Below, in pieces: positions 1 through 8,266 of a stretch of DNA of 11,629 bases. Location: NCBI GenBank assembly GCA_044227665.1, contig JBGAWK010000068.1, positions 1-11,629 of the forward strand, written 5' to 3'. How positions within the stretch are numbered: position 1 is the stretch's first letter; the number at the start of each line of letters is the position of its first letter. The translations under genes were made by a program, and so were the position numbers. The DNA comes from JBGAWK01 sp044227665. Lineage in GTDB: Bacteria; Bacteroidota; Bacteroidia; Chitinophagales; JADIYW01. The notes beneath the pieces were generated by a model that saw only the letters and a program-made list of their open reading frames with translations, did not search any database and was not told the DNA's origin.

Positions 1-2159
1 TGTACTTTGATATTCCCGTAATAGGCATAACGGGTAGCAATGGAAAGACTATAATAAAAGAATGGCTGTACCAGCTTATTCATGGAGATATACAGATTTG
101 TAGAAGCCCCAAGAGTTTCAATTCTCAGGTGGGTGTCCCACTTTCTGTGTTGCAACTTACAAAAAATGACCAACTAGGGATATTTGAGGCGGGTATTTCC
201 AAGCCTCATGAGATGCAAAAACTTCAGTCTATAATAAGACCTACGATAGGCATATTTACCAATATAGGACCAGCACACGATGCAGGATTTTCTTCTATAG
301 GCGAAAAAGTTAAAGAGAAACTAAAACTCTTCAAAAACGCTGACAAGATTATTTATTGTAAAGACCATACTATTATTGATACCTACCTTAGGGAATATAA
401 TAATACGGTCACTTGGGGTGAAGACGAAGATGCAGATTATGTCGTGCAAATCACTCCCCTGAAACCCACCCTTACGAAGGTAGTTATCAGATACTGTGAG
501 CAATCCTATTACTTCGAAGTGCCTTTTGCAGAAAAAGCATATATCGAGAACTGCCTACATTGTATTATCACACTTATGCTTTTGGGATATGATATTGAGG
601 TATTGCAAAGTCGTCTAAGTTATCTGAAGATTTTACCAATGCGCATGGAATTAAAATATGGTATCAGCAGATGTACACTCATAGATGATAGTTATAGTGC
701 CGATATACTGTCTTTACAAGTGGCATTAGATTTTATGAGACAGCAACATACTAATCAGAAGAAGACTTTGATTATTTCCACCTTTGAAGAGTCTGGTATA
801 ACAGATGCGGTTTTTATAAAAAAAATTATCCAAATAATAAGGGATTATAACTTTCATAAAATAATAGGCGTAGGACAAGCCTTTGTAAAAAATACTTTTG
901 AATTTTTCAAGTTAAATATAGAGTTTCACAGCTTCCCTACCACAGATAGCCTTATTAAAGGTTTTTCAGGACTCAAATTCGATAATGAACTTATCTTATT
1001 AAAGGGTTCAAGAAACTATCAGTTTGAGCGGGTCACTTATGAATTGTTGGGACAGACGCACAAGACTATCTTGGAAATAAATTTGAATGCTTTAATAGAT
1101 AATCTGAATGTCTTCAAATCACTATTACCCACAGATACAGGAATAATACCTATGGTAAAGGCGTTTTCGTATGGCTCAGGAAGTACGGAGATTGCTACTC
1201 TGCTCGAAGAACAAAATGTACCATATCTTGCCGTTGCGTATGTAGATGAAGGCATAAGATTGAGGAAAATGGGAACTACCATACCTATAATGGTCTTGAA
1301 TGCCGATATTTTTGAGTATAGAAAGATGGTAGAATATTATCTCGAACCTGAAATATACTCTATAGAAATGTTGAAGAAGATTATTTCTATTATTGATGAT
1401 GATAGTGTCGAAGAATTACCTATACATATTAAGATTGAGACAGGTATGAATAGGTTAGGTATAGTAGAGGAAGAGATTGCTACGCTGATAGATGTTTTGA
1501 ATAATCAAAATAAACTACTAGTAAAAACTGTTTTTTCTCATCTGGCAGCTTCCGATGAACCTACAATGGATGATTATAGCTTGGAACAGATACAAGCCTT
1601 TGAGCTTCTGACAAATACCCTATCTGAAGGCATAAAATATCCTTTCAAAAGACATATTTGTAATAGCTCAGGCATAGTCAGATTTCCTCAAGCTCACTAT
1701 GACTATGTACGCTTAGGGATAGGTTTGTATGGCGTAGATAGTAGTGGTAAAATACAAAATCGCCTAAATACGATTGGTGTTTTAAAATCTAGAGTGGCGC
1801 AAATAAAAAAGGTAAAAGCCGGCAATACTATTGGGTATTCCCGAAAGGGAAAAGCCCTCACAGATATGACTATCGCAATTGTTGCTATTGGCTATGCAGA
1901 TGGCTTCGATAGAAGATTTAGTAATGGGGTAGGTAAAATGTTTGTACATGGAAAGATAGCCCTTGTGGTAGGCAATGTATGTATGGATATGACCATGATA
2001 GACGTTAGCCATATTCCAAATGTGAATAGCGGTGACGAGGTAGAAGTTTTCGGAAAAAATATTTCTATCATAGATGCTGCTACATCTATAGGTACTATAG
2101 CTTATGAATTGCTAACTGGCATATCAGAGCGTGTAAAGAGGGTATATTATTACGAATAA
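1..2159 (+). CDS. murF-alr: Bifunctional MurF / alanine racemase fusion, 5' end outside the window
   Basis: The frame is open from base 3, so the apparent GTG start at 129 is internal and the true start lies upstream. The MurF half carries the P-loop GITGSNGKT at 24-50, then SFNSQVGVPLS and EAGISKPHEM, and later the MRMELK and DDSYSAD segments of the ligase C-terminal domain. It should add D-Ala-D-Ala to the UDP-MurNAc-tripeptide in the cytoplasm. From about 1065 an alanine racemase follows: the PLP lysine is in MVKAFSYG (codon 1158-1160), and the catalytic tyrosine is in IGYSRKG (codon 1836-1838). RLGIGLYG, GYADGF and NVCMDMTMIDV are also present. The racemase makes the D-alanine used in the ligase's dipeptide substrate. 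This fusion is known in Bacteroidota. No motif is missing in the visible part. The N-terminal MurF domain is not seen. Confidence 0.96.
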   Translation, partial: YFDIPVIGITGSNGKTIIKEWLYQLIHGDIQICRSPKSFNSQVGVPLSVLQLTKNDQLGIFEAGISKPHEMQKLQSIIRPTIGIFTNIGPAHDAGFSSIGEKVKEKLKLFKNADKIIYCKDHTIIDTYLREYNNTVTWGEDEDADYVVQITPLKPTLTKVVIRYCEQSYYFEVPFAEKAYIENCLHCIITLMLLGYDIEVLQSRLSYLKILPMRMELKYGISRCTLIDDSYSADILSLQVALDFMRQQHTNQKKTLIISTFEESGITDAVFIKKIIQIIRDYNFHKIIGVGQAFVKNTFEFFKLNIEFHSFPTTDSLIKGFSGLKFDNELILLKGSRNYQFERVTYELLGQTHKTILEINLNALIDNLNVFKSLLPTDTGIIPMVKAFSYGSGSTEIATLLEEQNVPYLAVAYVDEGIRLRKMGTTIPIMVLNADIFEYRKMVEYYLEPEIYSIEMLKKIISIIDDDSVEELPIHIKIETGMNRLGIVEEEIATLIDVLNNQNKLLVKTVFSHLAASDEPTMDDYSLEQIQAFELLTNTLSEGIKYPFKRHICNSSGIVRFPQAHYDYVRLGIGLYGVDSSGKIQNRLNTIGVLKSRVAQIKKVKAGNTIGYSRKGKALTDMTIAIVAIGYADGFDRRFSNGVGKMFVHGKIALVVGNVCMDMTMIDVSHIPNVNSGDEVEVFGKNISIIDAATSIGTIAYELLTGISERVKRVYYYE

Positions 2160-2202
2160 AAACCCACTTCAGCAGCATAAGAGTTACTATTTAGTCAAAG
2201 AT

Positions 2203-2721
2203 TTATTTTGCTATCCATATATAGGTATCGTTGGGTTGAAGCTGTCCATAGAAAGTGCCATCCCAACCTTATCTGTCATAGATTAGTAGTGTTGCTAAGG
2301 AAGGACATGCATTGAAAAGAGTTATGGGCATCACATTAGGAGCGAAGAGCTCACATATATAGGTGTCGGCAGCAATGGTTGTGGCGTCGCTATATTGCCC
2401 ACATTTATTGGCTACGGATATGGTGATGATATTGGAGGTATCTTTAGGCATAGCAATACAGGCGGCATTGCTTGTGAGTATTACCGATACTTGGTCGTTG
2501 TTGTTGCAGGCGTTAGAAGTAAAAGGGTTGCCGCTGGTGCCTGTCAATATTGCCTTGTAAGTCCCAATAGATGCATACACTACCGTATGTAGTCCTGGTG
2601 CCGATGCACTGGAGGGTGTTGCTCCTGAACCGAAATTCCAAGAATAAGTCGCTATATTTGATTTTGTTATTTTTAGACAGTCTCTTAAATTAAGAAGTTT
2701 AATAAAATTTAACAAATACAA
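2203..2721 (-). pseudogene. Decayed fragment of a PKD / gliding-motility type-B (CHU_C-like) C-terminal protein
   Basis: Read on the minus strand from 2721 to 2203 this is one frame with an internal TAA at 2271-2269. It begins with a PKD-like stretch (YSWNFGSG ... HTVVYASIGTYKAILTG), then a Cys-containing linker, ELFAPNV, MPITLFNACPSLATLLIYDR and the stop. The same frame resumes with GWDGTFYGQLQPNDTYIW and ends IAK at the TAA at 2205-2203. That ending is typical of T9SS type-B sorting domains (gliding-motility-associated C-terminal domains). The usual TPNGDGxND block after APNV and the WG-x-x-VF block after YDR are absent, as if excised. The upstream side has no ATG, no signal peptide and a stop at 2730-2728, so the large N-terminal part is gone. 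It is a relic, or a badly assembled end of a surface protein. It converges on murF-alr. Confidence 0.72.
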
Positions 2722-2814
2722 TTCAGTTCAATATTTTTTAACTGTTGTTTTACATCAAGTACCAAAGTCTTTAGTGTATTTTATCTCAAAATAAATGTAT
2801 TTTTATCCCTATTC
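2722..2814. other. AT-rich spacer upstream of radA
   Basis: No gene is visible between the truncated remnant and radA. A near-match to the Bacteroidota -7 element (TATTTTTA, 2798-2805, 7 of 8 against TAnnTTTG) lies 9 bases before the radA ATG, but I see no TTG at the expected -33 distance. It is a weak promoter candidate only. Confidence 0.3.
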
Positions 2815-4165
2815 ATGTCTAAAGTAAAGACGATATATACCTGCCAAAGTTGTGGTGCTACTTCTCCGAAATGGATGGGCAAGTGTAGTAACTGTAATGC
2901 TTGGAATACTTATGTGGAAGAATTCGTTCCTACTGCTAAAGAGACTGCGATTCATCGCATGAAAAATGCTGAAGTAGCCCTACAACTTATGGAGGTAGCG
3001 TCCTCTTCTTTGGAGAGGATATCTACATCTGATAAGGAGCTAAACAGAGTTTTAGGCGGGGGTATAGTTCCTGGCAGCGTAATATTGCTGGGGGGAGAGC
3101 CGGGCATAGGGAAATCTACAGTCTTACTACAAATGGCATTGCACACAACTTCATTAAAGGTTTTATATGTATCTGGGGAGGAAAGTGCTACACAGACCAA
3201 ACTTAGAGCCGAAAGAATAGGACTAATTAATGAGATGGTATTCATCTATACGGACACCTCTGTAGAAAATATTCTATTGGAGTCTGATAATATAATGCCG
3301 GATGTCTTGGTTATAGATTCTATACAAACTATGCAGACAAGCTTGCTGGAAAGTGCTCCAGGTAGCGTAGCTCAGGTAAGAGAGAGCGCCCAACTTTTAC
3401 AGCAGTATGCCAAAAAGAAAAATATACCCATATTTATAATTGGACATATTACAAAGGAAGGTACAATAGCAGGTCCAAAAGTTTTAGAACATCTCGTAGA
3501 TACCGTACTGCAATTTGAAGGAGATAGAAATTATAATTATAGACTTTTGCGCACGCTAAAAAATCGTTTTGGAGCTACCTTTGAGCTGGGTATTTATGAG
3601 ATGACATCTTTGGGATTGCGTATTATTGAGAATCCATCGGTACTACTTATTACACATAGAGATGAGCCTGCGAGTGGGGTCGCTGTTGCAATGACTATGG
3701 AAGGTCTGCGCACCATTCCTGTAGAAGTGCAGGCACTGGTATCTCCTGCTGTTTATGGTACAGCGCAACGTTCTGCCACTGGCTATGACTTGAGAAGACT
3801 ACACATGCTCCTAGCAGTATTGGACAAGCGCTGTGGTTTCAGATTAGGCAGTAAGGATGTATTCCTAAATATAGCAGGAGGATTACGTATAGAGNNNNNN
3901 NNNNTTGGCAGTAGTAGCTGCCTTGATATCGTCCAATGATGATGTGCCACTTCCCGAACATGCCGCCTTTGCAGCAGAAGTGGGTCTCAGCGGAGAGATA
4001 CGTCCAGTTAGTAAAATTGATTTTAGAATAGCCGAAGCCGAAAAATTGGGCTATACTACAATTTTTATTTCAAAATATAATACCTTAGAAAAAAATGCAC
4101 GCTCCATAAAAATAGTTCGATTGAGTAAAATTGCAGAACTATATCATAAACTCTTTAGCGGATGA
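2815..4165 (+). CDS. radA: DNA repair protein RadA (Sms), interrupted by a 10-N gap
   Basis: RadA is a RecA-like ATPase acting as a branch-migration factor in recombinational repair. The N-terminal C4 zinc finger has C10, C13, C24 and C27. Walker A is GGEPGIGKST at residues 93-102. The RadA-specific KNRFG motif is at 249-253. The Lon-protease-like C-terminal domain runs from about residue 270 to the end, with FAAEVGLSGEIRPV after the gap. The 10 Ns at 3895-3904 leave the two halves in different frames, so a naive call gives two broken genes. Against family members (GGxxxE-DPxxDLAVVAA-type wording in relatives) about five codons are missing, which would restore one protein of about 451 residues, close to the usual 450-460. 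ATG at 2815 starts the protein a few residues before the zinc finger. The stop overlaps the comF start by ATGA. Confidence 0.95.
3895..3904. other. Assembly gap (10 Ns) inside radA
   Basis: Ten consecutive Ns separate the glutamate codon at 3892-3894 from the TTG leucine codon at 3905. The flanking reading frames differ by one base, so the true insert must be a multiple of three. Comparison with remembered RadA proteins suggests about 15 bases (five residues). Ten is therefore a placeholder or estimate, not a measured length. Confidence 0.95.
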
Positions 4166-4857
4166 TACGAAGTATCTTAGATGGGCTTATTCAGTTGGCA
4201 TATCCGCAACTATGTTCAGGATGTGGTAGGCTGCTTATGCGTCAGGAGCAATTATTTTGTCTTCATTGCACTCACAATATGCCCTATACCTCTATAGAAA
4301 ATATTAGGAATAATGAAGTAATGAGAAGATTGGCGGCAAGAGTGCCTATAGTATGGGGCTATGGATTGTTATATTTTCAGAAAAAGTCCATAACCCAGCA
4401 TATTTTACACAATATAAAATATAATGAACACAAAGATTTGGCTATATATATGGGGAATATCTTAGCAAAACACTTACAAAGTAAAATAACCTTGGATGAT
4501 AGCTGTATTATCATACCAGTACCGCTGCATGACAAAAAGAAGAAACTAAGGGGCTATAATCAAAGTACACTTATAGGAAAGGGGATGGCTGAGATATTAC
4601 ATGGAGTCATGAATGAAAATATCTTAATCAGAACAAAATATCGTGAATCACAGACGCATAAGCATAGATCGGAAAGGTGGGAGCTCATCCAAAATGATTT
4701 TCTTATTCGTAATACAGACGAAATTTATAAAAAAAACGTCATATTAATAGATGATATATTCACTACAGGTGCTACAGCAGAAGTGTGTGCACATACTTTG
4801 TTGGAAGCAGGAGCAAACTCAGTGGCTATAGCCACGCTGGCAATAGCTGTAAATTGA
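4162..4857 (+). CDS. comF: ComF-family phosphoribosyltransferase-like protein
   Basis: This 231-residue protein has the ComF layout. An N-terminal zinc-ribbon has C18, C21, C33 and C36. A central segment reads PVPLHDKKKKLRGYNQS. A C-terminal type I phosphoribosyltransferase fold carries the PRPP-binding loop ILIDDIFTTGAT at about residues 194-205, with SQTHKHRSERW before it as in the family. In naturally transformable bacteria ComF helps move incoming single-stranded DNA in the cytoplasm; in Bacteroidota the role is inferred by homology only. Its ATG overlaps the radA stop (ATGA), so the two are probably translationally coupled, and a link to DNA uptake and recombination is reasonable. Length is normal for the family. 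Confidence 0.92.
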   Translation: MIRSILDGLIQLAYPQLCSGCGRLLMRQEQLFCLHCTHNMPYTSIENIRNNEVMRRLAARVPIVWGYGLLYFQKKSITQHILHNIKYNEHKDLAIYMGNILAKHLQSKITLDDSCIIIPVPLHDKKKKLRGYNQSTLIGKGMAEILHGVMNENILIRTKYRESQTHKHRSERWELIQNDFLIRNTDEIYKKNVILIDDIFTTGATAEVCAHTLLEAGANSVAIATLAIAVN

Positions 4858-4884
4858 TTATTTTTGAAAATTACAAACCTGAAA

Positions 4885-6315
4885 ATGCGCATATACCTTT
4901 ATAGAACGGCACATGTTTTTATAATAAGCATACTCTTTACTTTTTTTTACGGATGTAAAAAAGATAGAATAAGCACCCATAGTGGAGAAAAATTAGCACT
5001 AGGTACAGATACCCTGAAATTTGATACGATATTTACTACTTTGGGTTCTACTACCAAATTTTTTACACTCAAAAATGAGTCAGAAAATATTTTGGTTGTA
5101 AAAGATTTTATGTTAGAGAATGGTTCAGGTAGTTTTTTTAGGGTAAATATAGATGGCGATATTATGGAATCAGATATGGAGATACAGATTCCTTCCAAAG
5201 ATAGTATATATGTATTTGTAGAAGTGACTATAGACCCAAATGCCGATGCGCTGCCCTTTGTCATCGAAGACGCTTTACAGATGAATACCAATGGTAATAT
5301 TCAGGAAGTAGTATTGCAGGCGTATGGACAGAATGCTCACTTCTATGATGGTGTAGAAATAGAAACTGAAGAATGGCACGATGATTTGCCCTATGTAATT
5401 CTCAATTCTTTGTTGGTAAAAGAGGGTCATAACCTCACCATTCATGAAGGGGTAGAGGTGTATTTTGGAGGTAACTCAGGTATATTTGTACAAGGCAGCC
5501 TTCAGGTCTTTGGTTCTTGTACTCAGAAGGTGGAATTTAGATGTTTGCGCAGAGACAAGTTGGTGACAGGCATACCGTATTACGACTTGCCGGGGCAGTG
5601 GTTGGGCTTGTTTTTTTTAAGAAAATCCTCAGGAAATGTGCTGGAACACCTCTACGTCAGAGGCAGCCAATATGGCATAAATGTAGGGAATACCACATTT
5701 GAAGATTTTCCATTACTGCCCGCATATCCTCCTGATGTCACTATCAAAAATAGCGAAATATACAATTCCGGTTTTTATGGCATCTTTGCCTTCAATGGCA
5801 TTATAGATGCTGAGAATATATTGGTAAGCCAATGTGGTAAGCAGGCGTTATCTTTAGTCTTAGGCGGTGATTACCAATTCAGAAACAGCACTTTTTTTGT
5901 GAGAGCCACAAATACAATAGAACACAAAGATCCGCTTCTATATTTCAGCAACTTTCATATCTATGATATTACTAAGCCTGCACTACAATTCTCTCTGACG
6001 AGATGTGATTTTACGAATTGTATATTTTATGGTAGTAAAGAGGATGAAATTCTTCCCGATGATATAGAATCTGCGGGTGTAGAATTTCATTATTCATTTA
6101 TTAATTGCCTGATTAGGACTAAGCTTAATACTTCAGGGCTGCCTTACACCTCCTGTATATTCAATAAGGATCCCTTATTTGTAGATGTATTTAAGAATGA
6201 TTTCCACCTGGACTCGGGCTCAGTGTGTATAAATTCAGGTACATCGGCACCGATTACTGATATTATATGTAAACCTAGAGATGCGATGCCTGATATAGGT
6301 GCTTACGAATATTAG
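4885..6315 (+). CDS. Surface lipoprotein with Ig-like N-terminal part, right-handed beta-helix and choice-of-anchor Q-like end
   Basis: I chose ATG 4885 over the upstream TTG 4864 because it gives a clean lipoprotein signal: basic start, hydrophobic core FIISILFTFF, then YGC with the lipidated cysteine at residue 24. The mature protein starts CKKD. Roughly residues 35-160 look like a beta-sandwich (LKNESENILVVKDF, SKDSIYVFVEVTIDPNA), resembling DUF1573 or choice-of-anchor D domains. From about 165 on there are short beta-helix-like turns (VYFGGNSGIFVQGSLQVFG, VTIKNSEIYNSGFYGIFAF, CDFTNCIFYGS). The C-terminus ends in DIGAYEY, the typical end of choice-of-anchor Q / parallel beta-helix proteins. 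It is probably an outer-membrane or surface lipoprotein; ligand or enzyme activity is unknown. It follows comF by 27 bases and may share its transcript. Confidence 0.85.
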   Translation: MRIYLYRTAHVFIISILFTFFYGCKKDRISTHSGEKLALGTDTLKFDTIFTTLGSTTKFFTLKNESENILVVKDFMLENGSGSFFRVNIDGDIMESDMEIQIPSKDSIYVFVEVTIDPNADALPFVIEDALQMNTNGNIQEVVLQAYGQNAHFYDGVEIETEEWHDDLPYVILNSLLVKEGHNLTIHEGVEVYFGGNSGIFVQGSLQVFGSCTQKVEFRCLRRDKLVTGIPYYDLPGQWLGLFFLRKSSGNVLEHLYVRGSQYGINVGNTTFEDFPLLPAYPPDVTIKNSEIYNSGFYGIFAFNGIIDAENILVSQCGKQALSLVLGGDYQFRNSTFFVRATNTIEHKDPLLYFSNFHIYDITKPALQFSLTRCDFTNCIFYGSKEDEILPDDIESAGVEFHYSFINCLIRTKLNTSGLPYTSCIFNKDPLFVDVFKNDFHLDSGSVCINSGTSAPITDIICKPRDAMPDIGAYEY

Positions 6316-6327
6316 CATATTTTTTAT

Positions 6328-6356
6328 TTGTATGATACATCAAAATGATATATTTG
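6328..6356 (+). promoter_or_regulatory. Bacteroidota-type promoter for acs (TTG, 18 bases, TATATTTG)
   Basis: TTG at 6328-6330 is followed after 18 bases by TATATTTG at 6349-6356, a full match to the TAnnTTTG -7 element of Bacteroidota sigma-ABfr promoters. Transcription would begin near 6362, giving a leader of about 14 bases without a Shine-Dalgarno sequence. This is the best promoter in the window because both elements are present. Confidence 0.6.
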
Positions 6357-6375
6357 AACTTACAAATAGATTGAA

Positions 6376-8262
6376 ATGAATTATCCATATCAGATAAAAA
6401 CAATAGAGCAGTATGAGCAAGTATATAAACAAAGTATAGCCCATCCGGAGCAATTTTGGAAAAATATAGCACAATATTTTACTTGGAAAAAAGCTCCATC
6501 TTTTACAGCAAATAGTTTGAATTGGGAATTCCAGACGCCAAAAGTAGAGTGGTTCAAAGGTGCTACACTTAATATCACGGAGAATTGCTTGGATCGTCAT
6601 CTGGCAGCACATGGCAATACACCTGCTCTGATATGGGAGCCTAATGACCCGGAAGATGATTATAGAGTACTTACTTATAGAGACTTGTACTTCAAAGTAT
6701 GCCAGTTTGCTCATGTCCTCAAAAATAATGGCGTGCAAAAAGGCGACAGAGTATGCATATATATGGGTATGGTGCCGGAGCTAGCCATTGCAGTATTAGC
6801 TTGTGCACGCATAGGTGCTATACATAGCGTAGTATTCGGAGGATTCAGTGCACAGAGTATTGCAGACCGCATCTTGGATGCAGATGCACGCTTTGTCATT
6901 ACACAAGATGGTGCGTACAGAGGCAACAAAGAAGTGCCGCTGAAATCCGTAATAGACGATGCATTGGTACAATGTCCTAATGTGCAAAGAGTAATAGTAC
7001 TTACACATTGCCGAATGCCTATTAGTATGATAAAAGGTAGAGATGTATGGTGGGAAAATGAAATCAGAAAGGTAGAAACTCAAGGCAATCCCGATTTTCC
7101 TGCTGTAGAAATGGATGCAGAAGATCCACTATTTATATTATATACCAGTGGGAGTACGGGAAAACCTAAAGGCGTAGTCCATAGCTGTGCAGGATACATG
7201 CTTTATACACATTATACTTTTGTAAACGTATTCCAATATCACCACGGCGATATACATTTCTGTACTGCAGATATAGGCTGGATTACGGGACATAGCTATA
7301 TTGTATATGGTCCGCTGAGTGCAGGAGCTACTTCGTTGATGTTTGAAGGTGTGCCTACATGGCCTGATGCCGGGAGATTTTGGAATATCGTAGATAAATA
7401 CAAAGTAAATATTCTCTACACAGCACCTACAGCTATACGTAGCCTCATGGCCTTTGGCGATAGCCCACTAGAAGGTAAGGATTTGTCGTCATTAAAGACG
7501 CTGGGGACAGTAGGAGAGCCCATCAATGTGGAAGCATGGAATTGGTATCACGACAAAATTGGGAAAGGAAAGTGTCCAATAGTAGATACTTGGTGGCAGA
7601 CAGAGACAGGTGGTATTATGATTTCTAACCTTGCGGGGGTTACACCTCACAAGCCTGCACATGCTACCTTACCTTTACCCGGAGTACATATATTATTTAG
7701 AGATGACCAAGGTAATGAAGTTCCCTATAGCGATTCTGCCCAAGAGGGACTGCCTCTTGAGACGGTAAAAGGCAACCTTTGCATTGCCGCACCCTGGCCT
7801 TCTATACTTAGAACTACCTATGGTGACCATGAGCGTTGTAGGACAAATTATTTTGCCACATACGAAAATCTATACTTTACAGGTGACGGCTGTTTCAGAG
7901 ATGCTGAAGGGCATTATCGCATTACAGGCAGGGTAGATGACGTCCTCAATGTAAGCGGACACCGCATAGGTACTGCCGAAGTGGAAAATGCCATCAATAT
8001 GTACATAGATGTAGTAGAGAGTGCAGTAGTGGGATACCCTCATGATATCAAAGGGCAGGGCATTTATGCTTTTGTCATATTGCAGAATGAATTTCATGAT
8101 GCAGCCTTGACACGTCAGGATATTTTACAGACGGTAACAAGAATTATTGGTGCCATTGCCAAGCCCGATAAGATACAGTTTGTCAAAGGACTGAATTTAG
8201 GGGATACTACTACCTTGCTAGATCCTTCTGTGGTAGAGGATATCAAAAACGGTGCATTATAA
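6376..8262 (+). CDS. acs: Acetyl-CoA synthetase (AMP-forming), lacking the C-terminal catalytic-lysine motif
   Basis: Acs converts acetate, ATP and CoA to acetyl-CoA in two half-reactions. The body is well conserved: P-loop-like YTSGSTGKPKG at residues 256-266, WWQTETGG at 406-413, TGDG at 502-505 and the hinge GRVDDVLNVSGHR at 518-530. Near the C-terminus, IQFVKGL (ending at L606) runs directly into NLGDTTTLLDPSVV. In the family a segment of about 22 residues (PKTRSGKIMRR and what follows) stands between these two. That segment holds the lysine needed to form acetyl-AMP, which is also the target of reversible acetylation. The gene is 628 residues where about 650 is usual, and the reading frame is kept. 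The identity is certain; full activity is doubtful unless the loss is an assembly error. The gene has its own promoter and converges on metX. Confidence 0.95.
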   Translation: MNYPYQIKTIEQYEQVYKQSIAHPEQFWKNIAQYFTWKKAPSFTANSLNWEFQTPKVEWFKGATLNITENCLDRHLAAHGNTPALIWEPNDPEDDYRVLTYRDLYFKVCQFAHVLKNNGVQKGDRVCIYMGMVPELAIAVLACARIGAIHSVVFGGFSAQSIADRILDADARFVITQDGAYRGNKEVPLKSVIDDALVQCPNVQRVIVLTHCRMPISMIKGRDVWWENEIRKVETQGNPDFPAVEMDAEDPLFILYTSGSTGKPKGVVHSCAGYMLYTHYTFVNVFQYHHGDIHFCTADIGWITGHSYIVYGPLSAGATSLMFEGVPTWPDAGRFWNIVDKYKVNILYTAPTAIRSLMAFGDSPLEGKDLSSLKTLGTVGEPINVEAWNWYHDKIGKGKCPIVDTWWQTETGGIMISNLAGVTPHKPAHATLPLPGVHILFRDDQGNEVPYSDSAQEGLPLETVKGNLCIAAPWPSILRTTYGDHERCRTNYFATYENLYFTGDGCFRDAEGHYRITGRVDDVLNVSGHRIGTAEVENAINMYIDVVESAVVGYPHDIKGQGIYAFVILQNEFHDAALTRQDILQTVTRIIGAIAKPDKIQFVKGLNLGDTTTLLDPSVVEDIKNGAL

Positions 8263-8266
8263 TTGC

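Noticed and set aside
2363..2592. Two overlapping plus-strand ORFs of 65 codons opposite the PKD remnant
   Set aside because: They are antisense to a stretch whose minus-strand reading has clear PKD and sorting-domain similarity. The plus-strand products show no domain or signal.
3905..4165. Separate small gene starting at TTG 3905
   Set aside because: Its product is the C-terminal end of RadA (FAAEVGLSGEIRPV); the split is caused by the N gap.
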